DNA of 64,000 bases from Paenibacillus sp. D2_2 (GTDB lineage Bacteria; Bacillota; Bacilli; Paenibacillales; Paenibacillaceae): the NCBI RefSeq assembly GCF_031199965.1, contig NZ_CP133605.1, positions 5,499,001 through 5,563,000 on the forward strand, given 5' to 3'. The notes below the pieces were generated by a model that saw only the letters and a program-made list of their open reading frames with translations, had not been told where the DNA came from and did no database searches. Position 1 is the first letter of the stretch; every line of letters starts with the position of its first letter. A program made the translations under genes and the position numbers. Of the stretch, positions 9,662 to 18,893 are shown piece by piece.

Positions 9662-10825
9662 TTACTTCTTAAGCATTTGGAACACTTGCTCGACATCCTT
9701 ATCGCCGCGGCCGGACAGATTCACGATGAGAATCTGATCCTTATGCATCGTAGGAGCTAGCTTCTTAGCGTAGGCAACCGCATGAGCACTCTCAAGAGCA
9801 GGAATAATCCCCTCCGTACGGGACAATTCCTGGAAAACTTCAAGCACTTCCTCGTTAGTTACGGTCGCATATTCCGCCCGCCCAGAGACCTTAAGATGGC
9901 TATGTTCTGGCCCAATACCTGGGTAGTCCAGGCCTGCTGCAATGGAATAGGTCTTCTGCGGCTGACCTTCCTCATCGAGCAGTACTAGACATTTAAAGCC
10001 GTGGATGACGCTTGGAACGCCTTGTGTCAAGGTCGGAGCTTGATCAGGCTCGACCCCAATCAGACGAACGCTCGGCTCATCAATATAGTGGGCGAACGCG
10101 CCAATCGCATTACTACCGCCTCCAACGCAGGCAATCACCGCATCTGGCAGGCGACCTTCCTTCTCCAAGATCTGCCGTCTTGATTCTTCGCTAATGACGG
10201 ATTGGAAGTGCTTGACCATCGTTGGAAATGGATGAGGCCCAACCGCGGAACCCAGCAGATAAAATGTATTCTGATAGTTCTCCACCAGATCATTCAGCGC
10301 TTCATCTACCGCATCCTTCAACCGACCTTGTCCTTTATTAACAGGAACAACGGTAGCTCCCAGCAGTTCCATCCGGAACACGTTCAGCGCTTGGCGGCGA
10401 GTATCTTCAGCCCCCATATAGATGACACATTCCATATCGAACATAGCGCAGGCCGTCGCTGTGGCTACTCCGTGCTGTCCGGCGCCAGTTTCGGCAATAA
10501 TCCGCTTTGCACCCATTCTTTTGGCAAGCAGAATCTGGCCGATAGCGTTGTTGATTTTATGCGCGCCCGTATGGTTTAAATCTTCCCGTTTCAAATAAAT
10601 CTTAGCCCCGCCCCAATCATCGGACAATCGCTGTGCATACGTCAATGGACTCTCACGTCCCACGTATTCACGCAAATAATAGCGAAGTTCTTCATTAAAT
10701 TCGGGATCATCCTTGAATTTGTAGAATTGCTCACTTAAATAGTCCATAACCTCTTGCAATTGTGGCGGAACGAAGCTACCTCCGAACTCTCCAAAATACC
10801 CCTCTTGCTGCAGCTGTTGGCTCAT
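9662..10825 (-). CDS. trpB: Tryptophan synthase beta chain
   Basis: PLP enzyme joining indole and serine to tryptophan. [19 protein letters not shown] contains the PLP lysine; GGGSNAIG is the phosphate-binding loop; [12 protein letters not shown] is the substrate loop. This is the TrpB1 type that normally pairs with TrpA, yet no trpA or other trp gene is next to it. I use the ATG at 10825 because AGGAGGTG lies 7 bases upstream and [16 protein letters not shown] matches the family start; the longer open frame to 11017 is spurious. 387 residues, normal. Confidence 0.95.
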   Translation of the reverse strand: MSQQLQQEGYFGEFGGSFVPPQLQEVMDYLSEQFYKFKDDPEFNEELRYYLREYVGRESPLTYAQRLSDDWGGAKIYLKREDLNHTGAHKINNAIGQILLAKRMGAKRIIAETGAGQHGVATATACAMFDMECVIYMGAEDTRRQALNVFRMELLGATVVPVNKGQGRLKDAVDEALNDLVENYQNTFYLLGSAVGPHPFPTMVKHFQSVISEESRRQILEKEGRLPDAVIACVGGGSNAIGAFAHYIDEPSVRLIGVEPDQAPTLTQGVPSVIHGFKCLVLLDEEGQPQKTYSIAAGLDYPGIGPEHSHLKVSGRAEYATVTNEEVLEVFQELSRTEGIIPALESAHAVAYAKKLAPTMHKDQILIVNLSGRGDKDVEQVFQMLKK

Positions 10826-10941
10826 CTTGTAACACCTCCATAATAGATACAATTGAAAATTTTTCTTACTATCGTACCATAATTTTCTGCTTATGGGCGG
10901 TATTATTTCTGAGCCCCTTTCCGTCAAAAACATGACTGTAC

Positions 10942-11859
10942 TTAGGACTGCATCTCGTCCTCGATCCGCTTCATGAACTCTTCCGCGGCGCTGTAACCAA
11001 GCTGCTTGAGATACCAATTATTCGCCGCTGCCTCGATCAGACCAGCTACATCACGTCCCGGCTGCAGCTGAATTTCGATATGCGGTATCTGCACACCCAG
11101 ATAATCAGTGAACTGAGGGACGACCTCCAGCTCATTGTTCAGAGAATCTCCCTTCCACGGGGTTAATTCGATATCAAGTACAATCCGCGTCTCGTCCTGA
11201 AAGGCTCTTCGCCCATATTGACGGACGACATTAATCAGTCCGACGCTGCGCAGAGCAAGAAATTCGCGGGTCGTCTCATTATGTGATCCAAGAAGAGTAG
11301 ATGGACTGAGCCTCTTAAGCACCACTATATCGTCCGCCACAAATCGATGTCCCCTCCGGATGAGCGTATGAGCGGTCTCGCTTTTGCCAATGCCGGATTT
11401 ACCCCTGAGCAGGATACCTATGCCGGAGACATTTATACATACCCCATGAATCGATACTTCCGGTGCCAATGCCTTCACTAGATAACCATCCAGCTTAACA
11501 ATAAAATCCGTTGTTGTCTCTGATGTCCTCAGCAAAGGGATGCCTTCCTGCTCGCAGAACAGGGTTAGAAAAGGGATCTCCTGCTGGCCAGACGTCACAA
11601 TAAAGCACGGTGGATGATATTTGACGATGTTCCCAATATGCAGCTTGCGTTCCTCTACCGTACGCGTCAATAAATAGGTAATCTCCTTACGTCCAAGTAT
11701 TTGAACCCGCTTCATAGGGAAAAAATCAAAATACCCGACAAACTCTAGCCCCGGTCTGTGTGTACGAGGTCGGGTAATCTCGCGATCCATGTGGCCAGCT
11801 CCAGTAAGCACCTCTAATTTGAATACATCGGCCAGTCTCTGAACAGTGATCGTCTTCAT
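10942..11859 (-). CDS. hprK: HPr kinase/phosphorylase (isolated copy)
   Basis: Bifunctional kinase/phosphorylase of HPr Ser-46, the sensor for carbon catabolite repression in Firmicutes. The Walker A is [10 protein letters not shown] (residues about 152-161), preceded by the conserved His region SIHGVCINV and followed by RGHRFVADD, so catalytic residues are present. The later signature ([15 protein letters not shown]) is diverged from the usual GLGIINV form. AGGAGGAGAG lies before the ATG at 11859. It stands apart from lgt and ppaX, its usual operon partners, so this is probably a second, specialised copy; the main copy would be elsewhere. Confidence 0.9.
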   Translation of the reverse strand: MKTITVQRLADVFKLEVLTGAGHMDREITRPRTHRPGLEFVGYFDFFPMKRVQILGRKEITYLLTRTVEERKLHIGNIVKYHPPCFIVTSGQQEIPFLTLFCEQEGIPLLRTSETTTDFIVKLDGYLVKALAPEVSIHGVCINVSGIGILLRGKSGIGKSETAHTLIRRGHRFVADDIVVLKRLSPSTLLGSHNETTREFLALRSVGLINVVRQYGRRAFQDETRIVLDIELTPWKGDSLNNELEVVPQFTDYLGVQIPHIEIQLQPGRDVAGLIEAAANNWYLKQLGYSAAEEFMKRIEDEMQS

Positions 11860-12020
11860 GTGTCTCTCCTCCTTCGAACTATCTATTCTAGTTGGATTGA
11901 TTTTAACAGAATTCTGTTACGAGTTCCTCTCTGTGTTCTAACAGTTATGAGACAGTTCATCCTATAGAGGTTGTTCACACTTATATTGAACCATTCACCC
12001 AACTGAACATCGCAAACCTA

Positions 12021-12060
12021 AAAAAATCACTAACCCTAAAACAGGATTAGTGATTTTTTT
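12021..12060. terminator. Intrinsic terminator after the CarD-like gene
   Basis: Stem AAAAAATCACTAA/TTAGTGATTTTTT with a GC-poor loop. T-run on both strands. Confidence 0.75.
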
Positions 12061-12105
12061 ATTCGGTATTTTAATAGCCAGCGGGAATCTCTATTTATTC
12101 AACCA

Positions 12106-12607
12106 TTAAGCACTCTGCGCAATTAAGCCGTTTACTTCATCCAATACAGCCTCATACGTAGTTCCCAACGCGATGGCAATTTCTTTGAACAATATATTTC
12201 GAGTTGAAGTTAACATGGTCTGATCTTGATTGCTCAGCTTTTTGTTATTTCTCTCGGCCCTTTGCTTTTGACGCATTAGCGTATTGATAATTTTAGCGAT
12301 TTCTTCCCGGTTGCCAGAACGGATGACTTTAGAATACGTATGATTGCGATCTGTATTTTTCTCGATCCATTCCGTGCCCAGAGATCTAAAGGATTGTATG
12401 ACCTCCTCGGCTTCCGCCGGGCCAATAAGGTTAAGCATGAGCAAGTTATGGTTGTCCACCGGGGCACTGATCTTTAAATTATCATCGCTCAACGGATGCA
12501 AATCATAATACAGTTTCAGTTTGCCTGGCAATTTCCTTCTCACTTATACTATCAATTTTGCATATGCCGTGTACTGAATATATAACTAAATGACCCACTT
12601 TAAACAT
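12106..12607 (-). CDS. CarD/CdnL-like RNA-polymerase-binding regulator, frame-broken
   Basis: The N-terminus read from the ATG at 12607 (MFKVGHLVIYSVHGICKIDS) is the Tudor-like RNA-polymerase-interacting domain of CarD/CdnL. After ISEKEIA the frame is lost at GCCTGGC (12523-12529, plus strand); removing one base restores EKEIAGKLKLYYDLHPL and the 145-residue helical DNA-binding domain (EWIEKNTDRNHTYSKVIRSG). Total about 166 residues, as in the family. AGGAGG precedes the start. CarD proteins stabilise the open promoter complex. It is divergent from a MarR gene with two operators in between, so its expression is probably ligand- or stress-regulated. Confidence 0.8.
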
Positions 12608-12629
12608 GCTGATGACCTCCTCGCCATTT

Positions 12630-12644
12630 GTCAACCAAGTTGAC
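12630..12644. promoter_or_regulatory. MarR-type operator 1
   Basis: GTCAAC-CAA-GTTGAC, a perfect 6-base inverted repeat with a 3-base centre, extended by TT and A. It lies just downstream of the likely carD-like transcription start. Confidence 0.7.
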
Positions 12645-12650
12645 ATACTT

Positions 12651-12688
12651 CTCTATTATACACCATCGTCAACCCGGTTGACAATGAA
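12651..12688 (-). promoter_or_regulatory. Predicted sigma-A promoter of the CarD-like gene, with operator 2 inside it
   Basis: On the minus strand TTGTCA, an 18-base spacer and TATAAT form a strong sigma-A promoter. The second operator GTCAAC-CCG-GTTGAC (12668-12682) overlaps the -35 and spacer, so a bound dimer would block RNA polymerase. Its centre is 38 bases from that of operator 1. Confidence 0.65.
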
Positions 12689-12744
12689 TAGCCTGCTTTT
12701 GTATATTGAATGAGCATATACCGAAAGGAATGATAATAATAAAT

Positions 12745-13182
12745 ATGGAATTGCATAACTTAAATGTGATAGACCTAGTAAGTGAGCTTCATATCCGTCT
12801 TCGCAGCTTAAACAATCAATTGTGGCATCAGAGCCATGATATCCATATATCCAACTCAGAATGGTACATTATGTCAAGGACCTACAAGAAGCAGGTAACC
12901 ATATCCTATGTCGCAAGGCAGATGGAAATTTCTCGTCAGGCTACACATAAGTTCATTAAAAATTTAGAGTCCAAAGGCTTGGTAGAAATCAACAATGCAC
13001 AGCATAATAACAAGGACAAATGCATCCAGCTTACAAAGCTCGGCGAAGAATGTTTTGAACAGAACAGAGCCATTAGGGAAAAGCTCGAAGCGAAGATTAT
13101 CGCCTCCATCGGAGCCGAGCGTACGGATCAGCTTGTGCAAATCTTGAATATGGATTGGGGATTGGATAATGTCTCATCTTAA
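12745..13182 (+). CDS. MarR family transcriptional regulator
   Basis: Winged-helix repressor of about 145 residues. The recognition region is VTISYVARQMEISRQATHKFIKNLESKGL, followed by a wing with NAQHNNKDKC and the dimerisation helix. The start is uncertain: ATG 12745 fits the family (MELHNLNVIDLVSELHIRLR) but AAAGGA is 15 bases away; ATG 12730 touches AAAGGA. It is divergent from the CarD-like gene and very probably represses it and itself through the two GTCAAC-N3-GTTGAC operators. The ligand is unknown. It ends shortly before a terminator shared with the chemoreceptor gene. Confidence 0.88.
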   Translation: MELHNLNVIDLVSELHIRLRSLNNQLWHQSHDIHISNSEWYIMSRTYKKQVTISYVARQMEISRQATHKFIKNLESKGLVEINNAQHNNKDKCIQLTKLGEECFEQNRAIREKLEAKIIASIGAERTDQLVQILNMDWGLDNVSS

Positions 13183-13204
13183 AAAAACATCCCGTATAAT
13201 ACAG

Positions 13205-13244
13205 AAGAAGGACATCCTCTATAACTAGACGGATGTCCTTCTTT
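13205..13244. terminator. Bidirectional terminator
   Basis: Eleven-base perfect stem GAAGGACATCC/GGATGTCCTTC followed by TTTT, between convergent MarR and chemoreceptor genes. Confidence 0.85.
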
Positions 13245-13251
13245 TAGTAGT

Positions 13252-15297
13252 TTATAACTTAAATCCTTTAACAAGACTTTGTAAATCATCAGCCATTTTC
13301 GCCAAGGATTCGGAGAACGAGTTAACTTCCTCCATGGAAGCCAATTGTTCCTCTGCTGCGGCCGAAATGTCCTTTGTGCCGTCAGCTGAATTTTTCGCCA
13401 CTTCAGAGATTTGACTAACAATCTCAACGGCTTGTCCTGTACTGGATTGGATCTGCTGGGAATATGCAGTAACCTCTTGGATTTGTGCCGCTACTTCGTT
13501 AATGGATTGTTGAATGATCTCGAACGACTTTCCTGCATGATCGACAACTTCAATACCCAGGCCTACTTCTTTGGTTCCCTTGCCCATCGCCTCGACAGCT
13601 AACTGGGTCTCATTTTGAATCGAGGAGATCAGCAGCCCAATCTGTCCTGCCGAGTGAGCGGAATGCTCCGCCAATTTGCGGATTTCATCCGCAACTACGG
13701 CAAAGCCACGGCCATGCTCCCCTGCTCGAGCAGCTTCAATAGCAGCGTTGAGCGACAGTAGATTCGTCTGAGTCGCCATATCAGAGATGACTTTGGCCAT
13801 ATCTTCAATTTCGGCTGATCTTGCTCCCAGATTCGATATAATTTCGGCAATTTGCGTTACTGTATCTTTGATGGAGTGCATCTGTGCAATAACTGACTGA
13901 ATCTCCTCGTTCCCTTCTCCAGCGGTTCGGGATGTCTGTATTGCCGAATCTGTCACTTGCTGTGCATTCGCAGCAACTTGCTGTACGTCTTCAGCAACTT
14001 CTGTGATCGAATTGACACTCGCTTCGGCATCATGAAGTTGCTTGTCCGTCCCTTCAGCCATTTGTTCAATGGTTAGAGCAATCTGTTGGGTCGCTTTGCT
14101 CGTTTGTTCGGCATTTGCGGACAGCTCTTCAGCCGAAGTTGCCACTTCTTCTGCCGTAAACTGAACCTTTGATATGAAGCTGCGTAAATTCTCTACCATT
14201 GCATTAACGGATTGAGATAATTGACCAACCTCGTCTCGGGAGCGGTTCTTTAATGCAGATACCGTTAGATCCCCTGAAGATATGCGTTCAGTAACAGAAG
14301 CAGCCTCCATAATTGGTCTAGTGATTTGTCGACTTACAAAATATGCAATGATGATAACAAGCACCATGACAAGCAAAACGACAATCGTGATTTCTTTTTT
14401 TACTGAATCAACCTGCTCCGTAATAGCTTTCTGAGGGAGGTGGAGATATAATCCATACCCCGACTGCGCCATCGGAGCATAGACAACGATAAAGGTTTTT
14501 CCCTCTTCTTTGTATGTAGTAGAACCAGAACTTGTTCCATGGGATTCCAAAATATTGGCCAAGTCCTGCGAAACGCCTGCTTCGCTAACCTTCTTCCCAA
14601 TTAACTCTTTGTTCGGGTGGAGCTGGATTACTCCCTTTGAATCGACAACTACAGGATAGCCCGCTCCGTTATCGATATACAAATCCTTCGTGTATTCATT
14701 CATGAATGCTTCAAAGTCAACTAAACCGGTAAGAACTCCTAATACTTTATCGTTCTCTCCTTTTACCGATGTAGCTACGATAATCGATCTTTTTCCAGTA
14801 GATTTGGCAACTACGACTTCACTGTAGGCGTCTTTACCTTCCAACCCGCTCTTAATATACCCCCTTTCACTTAAGTCAACTCCGATATTACTCTCGAACG
14901 TATCTGCAGCTACAACCCCATTTTCGTTAGTAAACGTATTACCGTCGAAAACATTGGTGCTCTCAGTAAAGTTTTTAAGGAATTTAGATTTTGCCACTTC
15001 ATCCGTAGATTTTATATCAGATGTAGAAGCCAAGATTTTTACTTCCGCCATCCGCTGTCCGATGTACTGGTCCACGGTGTTCGCTGTGGTGGTTACGAGC
15101 TTTTCATAACTATCTCTTTGCTTACTGATTAACGCCGAAGAAGATTGGTTAAAAATATAGAGCGATGTCGTAATCAACGGAATCAGTGCAACAATTAGAA
15201 ATAAGCTTATGATCTTATTCCGCAACGTACCGATAAATAAACCTGTAGTTTTGCCAACCCCTTCCTTAGATTTTTTCATAAATTGAGAACTCTTCAT
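13252..15297 (-). CDS. Methyl-accepting chemotaxis protein with dCache sensor
   Basis: 681-residue membrane chemoreceptor. A first membrane helix at about 28-50 ([21 protein letters not shown]) is followed by an extracellular double-Cache domain (about 55-300; [20 protein letters not shown]), a second helix at about 305-327, HAMP (to about 380), and a cytoplasmic signalling rod with the conserved tip [20 protein letters not shown] near residue 525. dCache_1 domains commonly bind amino acids or other small metabolites; the ligand here is unknown. The ATG at 15297 has GGAGGGG upstream. The 200-base leader carries an attenuator-like hairpin. Confidence 0.95.
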   Translation of the reverse strand: MKSSQFMKKSKEGVGKTTGLFIGTLRNKIISLFLIVALIPLITTSLYIFNQSSSALISKQRDSYEKLVTTTANTVDQYIGQRMAEVKILASTSDIKSTDEVAKSKFLKNFTESTNVFDGNTFTNENGVVAADTFESNIGVDLSERGYIKSGLEGKDAYSEVVVAKSTGKRSIIVATSVKGENDKVLGVLTGLVDFEAFMNEYTKDLYIDNGAGYPVVVDSKGVIQLHPNKELIGKKVSEAGVSQDLANILESHGTSSGSTTYKEEGKTFIVVYAPMAQSGYGLYLHLPQKAITEQVDSVKKEITIVVLLVMVLVIIIAYFVSRQITRPIMEAASVTERISSGDLTVSALKNRSRDEVGQLSQSVNAMVENLRSFISKVQFTAEEVATSAEELSANAEQTSKATQQIALTIEQMAEGTDKQLHDAEASVNSITEVAEDVQQVAANAQQVTDSAIQTSRTAGEGNEEIQSVIAQMHSIKDTVTQIAEIISNLGARSAEIEDMAKVISDMATQTNLLSLNAAIEAARAGEHGRGFAVVADEIRKLAEHSAHSAGQIGLLISSIQNETQLAVEAMGKGTKEVGLGIEVVDHAGKSFEIIQQSINEVAAQIQEVTAYSQQIQSSTGQAVEIVSQISEVAKNSADGTKDISAAAEEQLASMEEVNSFSESLAKMADDLQSLVKGFKL

Positions 15298-15344
15298 CTT
15301 ACACCCCTCCGTAATGTTGTACCTTTACCTTGCTGAATAAAATG

Positions 15345-15374
15345 TGGACTGCCGAAAATAAATTCGACAGTCCA
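15345..15374 (-). promoter_or_regulatory. Attenuator-like hairpin in the chemoreceptor leader
   Basis: Twelve-base stem (TGGACTGTCGAA with TTCGGCAGTCCA, one G-U pair), 6-base loop, followed on the minus strand by CATTTTATT. It lies inside the mRNA leader, between the predicted promoter and the start codon. Confidence 0.55.
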
Positions 15375-15500
15375 TGAATAACTTCGTTTCTGGTCGATTG
15401 CAATCTCAGTCGCGTTTAATCAAAAAATCCGGCTGGTGCAGTCACCCGAAAAGCTCCTTTACCCTTAAATCTTTGGAAATATTTGACTTCATGTTATGTA

Positions 15501-15530
15501 TTTATACATTATTAATCGGACAGGTTTCAA
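15501..15530 (-). promoter_or_regulatory. Predicted sigma-A promoter of the chemoreceptor gene
   Basis: TTGAAA, 18-base spacer, TATAAA on the minus strand. It implies a 5' leader of about 195 bases. No other good promoter is seen closer to the gene. Confidence 0.5.
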
Positions 15531-15604
15531 CATTTTTTTATATTATCCGACATCGTTTTTCAGAAAATTTTTCAAATTCACGAAAATTCATGCCTAACTC
15601 CTGT

Positions 15605-15647
15605 CAAAAAAGGCGAAGGCCCCGTATACTAAGGGTTACCTTCGCCC
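15605..15647 (-). terminator. Terminator of the MATE gene
   Basis: Stem GGCGAAGG/CCTTCGCC followed by T6 on the minus strand, about 70 bases after the MATE stop codon. Confidence 0.8.
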
Positions 15648-15713
15648 AGTTATTAAACCTGCTGCTCTCGCGAGCAGAATTTTGACTCTTTCCTACTCCT
15701 CCTCCGAGAGAAG

Positions 15714-17108
15714 CTAAGCTTGCGATTCGATGCCAACTTCCGGAGTGGAGAGCGGCTTCACCAGTGCCTTTTTCTCCCAAGCCCGGCTTCTCCAGCGAAG
15801 CAGCATGATAACTCCGCGCAACCATTCATCCACCGTAAACGCGATCCAAATACCAAGCAGCCCGATCCCAAAATGGACACCTAGCACATAAGCGAGTGGG
15901 ACCGAAACTCCCCACATCGAAAGTACACCCATCATAACAGGAAACCGCGCATCGCCAGCAGCACGGAGCGAATTGATAATGACTGTATTAAAGGTTCTGC
16001 CAGGCTCAAGCACGATGGAAAGCAAGAAAATAGTTGCACCAACCGCAATAATGTCAGGATCCTTCGTGAACATACCGATCATCTGATAGCGGAATAGAAG
16101 CGATGCGATACCGACAATGACAAACGTTAGTAAGAAGCTGGTTCTCACGCTTTTAATCAGTCTCCGGTAAGCAGCCTTCATCTCCCCTGCGCCAACCATT
16201 TGTCCGACGATGATCTCCGTACCTGATCCAATCGCCATTGCAAGTGCCATAAAGTAGTTCGATACGTTCATGACATAAACATGCGTATTTAGAGCTGTAA
16301 CGCCTATCATATTAACAAAGCTGATGATCATCAGATACTGCGACTGCCAGGAAAGATGCTCCCCCGCAGCTGGCAGACCAATGCTCATGATCTGCTTCAC
16401 ATATGAACCATCCCAGGTCACGTAGTCCTTACGATGAATCGGTGCAGGAATGCGACGGTATAGAATTACGATCAGAACGATAATGCCGAGCAAGCGGCTA
16501 ATCACCGTCGAGACGGCTGCTCCTGTAACACCCCATTGCGGGAAGCCGAAGTTGCCGAAAATCAGCAAATAATTGCCGGTCATATGAATTATGTTGACGC
16601 CTAATGTAACATACATAACACTCTTCGTATGTCCAGTAGATCTGATGACTGACGAGATCGCATATGAGAGCGCCTCAATCCAGATAAATCCACCGATAAT
16701 CTTTAGATAGTGACTGGCAATACCAACTTGTTCAGGATTCAAATTCAGCAATCGCAATAAGGGTTCTCCGAAGCTAAACAGTGCGATACTGACGATGATC
16801 CCGAAGATCAGATTAATCGTAATGGCGAGCGCCGAGATCCGACTTGCTTCCTGCTCTCGTCTGGCGCCAATGTACTGGGACACCGCAACACTCGTTCCAA
16901 TTCCGACAAAGCCGAACATCAGAATACAGAAGAAAATAATTTCGTTGGCTAATCCAACAGCTCCTGTTGCCGTGTCAGAGACGCGGCTTAACATAAACAC
17001 GTCCACTGTACCCAGTAGCATCCGTAGCACGGAATCTATGAAAATGGGCCAAGTTACGGCAAAGAGGCTTAGTTGTTTCCATGAAGGAATATGATCAGAT
17101 GTCGTCAC
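15714..17108 (-). CDS. MATE family efflux transporter
   Basis: 464-residue polytopic membrane protein with about 12 helices in two halves, typical of MATE (NorM/DinF) drug/cation antiporters. The opening WPIFIDSVLRMLLGTVDVFM and the repeat-half block SIGLPAAGEHLSWQSQYLMI fit the family. It begins with GTG at 17108, with TAGGAG about 11 bases upstream. The substrate is not predictable. It is encoded alone. Confidence 0.93.
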   Translation of the reverse strand: MTTSDHIPSWKQLSLFAVTWPIFIDSVLRMLLGTVDVFMLSRVSDTATGAVGLANEIIFFCILMFGFVGIGTSVAVSQYIGARREQEASRISALAITINLIFGIIVSIALFSFGEPLLRLLNLNPEQVGIASHYLKIIGGFIWIEALSYAISSVIRSTGHTKSVMYVTLGVNIIHMTGNYLLIFGNFGFPQWGVTGAAVSTVISRLLGIIVLIVILYRRIPAPIHRKDYVTWDGSYVKQIMSIGLPAAGEHLSWQSQYLMIISFVNMIGVTALNTHVYVMNVSNYFMALAMAIGSGTEIIVGQMVGAGEMKAAYRRLIKSVRTSFLLTFVIVGIASLLFRYQMIGMFTKDPDIIAVGATIFLLSIVLEPGRTFNTVIINSLRAAGDARFPVMMGVLSMWGVSVPLAYVLGVHFGIGLLGIWIAFTVDEWLRGVIMLLRWRSRAWEKKALVKPLSTPEVGIESQA

Positions 17109-17309
17109 GTTTTTGTATGCTCCTATATAGGTCTATTCTTTACATCTACAATAGTTTAATAGGTGTAAACAAAAACGTCTATAACATTAAAAAACAATAA
17201 AATCGATCCCCGATTCATATACATGTTAAAAATTATACGGTATTCTTGTACATGGTATTATCACATATGATTTGAAGCAAGCAATCCAGCTAGAAAAGGA
17301 AGACTCATA

Positions 17310-18140
17310 ATGAGTAATTTATATACTTTTGGCAATAAAGATGGCATTGAATTAACAGCACGAGTGTACTCTATAGCCTCTGACAAACCTGCGATTTTGT
17401 ATTTTCATGGAGGTGGGCTGCTCTGTGGAGAAAAAGACGATTTACCTAAGGCCTATATTCAGAAATTCCTAGATTCAGGCCATCCATTTATCACTTTTGA
17501 TTATCGACTTGCCCCCGAGGTAGGTCTACCAGATCTATATACTGATGTACAGGATGCAGTTAATTGGTTTCAAGCTAATTTTGAGCAAATCGGGCTTACC
17601 CATCATCGATTTATTTATTTCGGACGCTCTGCAGGAGCATACTTAACCTTCCTCGCTGCGAAAGATGACAGTCTGCCTAAACCGGAAAAAATGATAGCTT
17701 TCTACGGTTATCCAAGGCTCGATATTGATACATTCAGTTCCAAAACATATCAGCATATTACGCTTATACCTAAAGCTCTTGTTGACGGAATAATAGGAGA
17801 CAAACCGGTTGTATACGGCCCTATCCATAAACGATATGCATTATATTTGCACGCACGCCAAACTGGAACCTGGATTTCTAGTTTATTTCATGACCCTACG
17901 ACAAATGTAAATAACTACCAATTATCAGATGAGGATCTACACAAGCTTCCTCCTACTTTTATCGCACAATCTAGAACCGACTCAGATGTACCTTTTTATG
18001 TGAGCGGAACACTTCATAGCCAGATTCCGAATAGCGAATTATTCGTCGTCGATCAAGGAGAACATGATTTTGACCGTGACCCATCTAATCCGCTCGCGAT
18101 CGAAGCTTATGAGAAGGCAATCGCATTTTGCATGGAGTAA
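17310..18140 (+). CDS. Alpha/beta hydrolase (HSL-like esterase/lipase)
   Basis: 276-residue cytoplasmic esterase-type hydrolase without a signal peptide. HGGGLLCG is the oxyanion-hole motif; GRSAGAY (near residue 110) is the nucleophile elbow; the acid and histidine are probably in SRTDSDVP and QGEHDFD. The lid and middle part are long (about 60 residues between). AAAGGAAG precedes ATG 17310. Substrate unknown; likely short-chain esters. Monocistronic, with a terminator right after. Confidence 0.88.
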   Translation: MSNLYTFGNKDGIELTARVYSIASDKPAILYFHGGGLLCGEKDDLPKAYIQKFLDSGHPFITFDYRLAPEVGLPDLYTDVQDAVNWFQANFEQIGLTHHRFIYFGRSAGAYLTFLAAKDDSLPKPEKMIAFYGYPRLDIDTFSSKTYQHITLIPKALVDGIIGDKPVVYGPIHKRYALYLHARQTGTWISSLFHDPTTNVNNYQLSDEDLHKLPPTFIAQSRTDSDVPFYVSGTLHSQIPNSELFVVDQGEHDFDRDPSNPLAIEAYEKAIAFCME

Positions 18141-18145
18141 CAATT

Positions 18146-18192
18146 AAAAAACCAGTGTGTCACCTTATTATCTTTGGCTCACTGGTTTTTCT
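18146..18192 (+). terminator. Terminator of the esterase gene
   Basis: Stem AACCAGTG/CACTGGTT followed by TTTCTT, just after the stop codon. Confidence 0.75.
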
Positions 18193-18293
18193 TATCTATA
18201 TTAGATTGACTAAGCAGAAACTCGGAAAATATTGACATATAATACAGCCCGATGGTACGTTTTATAATAATTTTATTTATTATAAGGTGGCCT

Positions 18294-18893
18294 ATGAGAA
18301 GAAAACTACAGATTTTTATATCGTCTACTTATCCCGATTTAATCGAGGAAAGGCATACCGCTGTGGAAGCCATACTTAAAGCAGGTCACATCCCTGCTGG
18401 AATTGAACAATTCTTCAAGCGCCCTCAAGCAGGAATTATTAAGAAGTGGATTGATGAATCCGATATATTCTTCCTGATTCTCGGAGGACTCTATGGGAAC
18501 ATGCTTCCGGACGGATCAAAAAGCCACACTCATTGGGCATTTGATTATGCCGGCGAAGTTGGTAAACCTAGATTCGCTTTTGTTCTCACCGATGAAGCCT
18601 TAAGACAGAAACCATACGACTTTGTAGTATTGGAGGACTATCCTCAGTACCAAAAGTTCAAGCAATCCGTAATAGAGACAGTACCTATATATCATATTGA
18701 AGATATGCGGCACATTCAGATGGTGATTCGTGATCAATTGCCCGAGCTTGCAAGAAGGGACGATTTATATGGCTGGGTCTCCGGCAAGGATGTCCAAGAC
18801 GCAAAGAAGCTGTTGGAAGACAACACACATCTGTTGAAAGAGAATGCTAAATTGAAAGCTGAGCTAGAGGAAATAAAAAGAGCAAATCAATGA
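18294..18893 (+). CDS. DUF4062 domain protein with C-terminal coiled coil
   Basis: About 199 residues from the ATG at 18294 (TAAGGTGG upstream). RKLQIFISSTYPDLIEERHT is the DUF4062 signature; the fold is related to TIR/nucleoside-deoxyribosyltransferase-like Rossmann folds and is usually the N-terminal part of large STAND/NACHT or effector proteins in defence loci. Here it ends after a 35-residue leucine-heptad coiled coil (LLEDNTHLLKENAKLKAELE), with no NTPase. It may oligomerise or pair with another protein, but none is adjacent. Function unknown. Confidence 0.8.
   Translation: MRRKLQIFISSTYPDLIEERHTAVEAILKAGHIPAGIEQFFKRPQAGIIKKWIDESDIFFLILGGLYGNMLPDGSKSHTHWAFDYAGEVGKPRFAFVLTDEALRQKPYDFVVLEDYPQYQKFKQSVIETVPIYHIEDMRHIQMVIRDQLPELARRDDLYGWVSGKDVQDAKKLLEDNTHLLKENAKLKAELEEIKRANQ

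Noticed and set aside
10826-11017. N-terminal extension of trpB to 11017
   Set aside because: The extra 64 residues overlap the hprK end and resemble nothing; the AGGAGGTG site places the start at 10825.
15374-15500. Known riboswitch (c-di-GMP-I, SAM, TPP, cobalamin)
   Set aside because: Only scattered fragments of the c-di-GMP-I core match; no class consensus is met, so I report only an unidentified leader.
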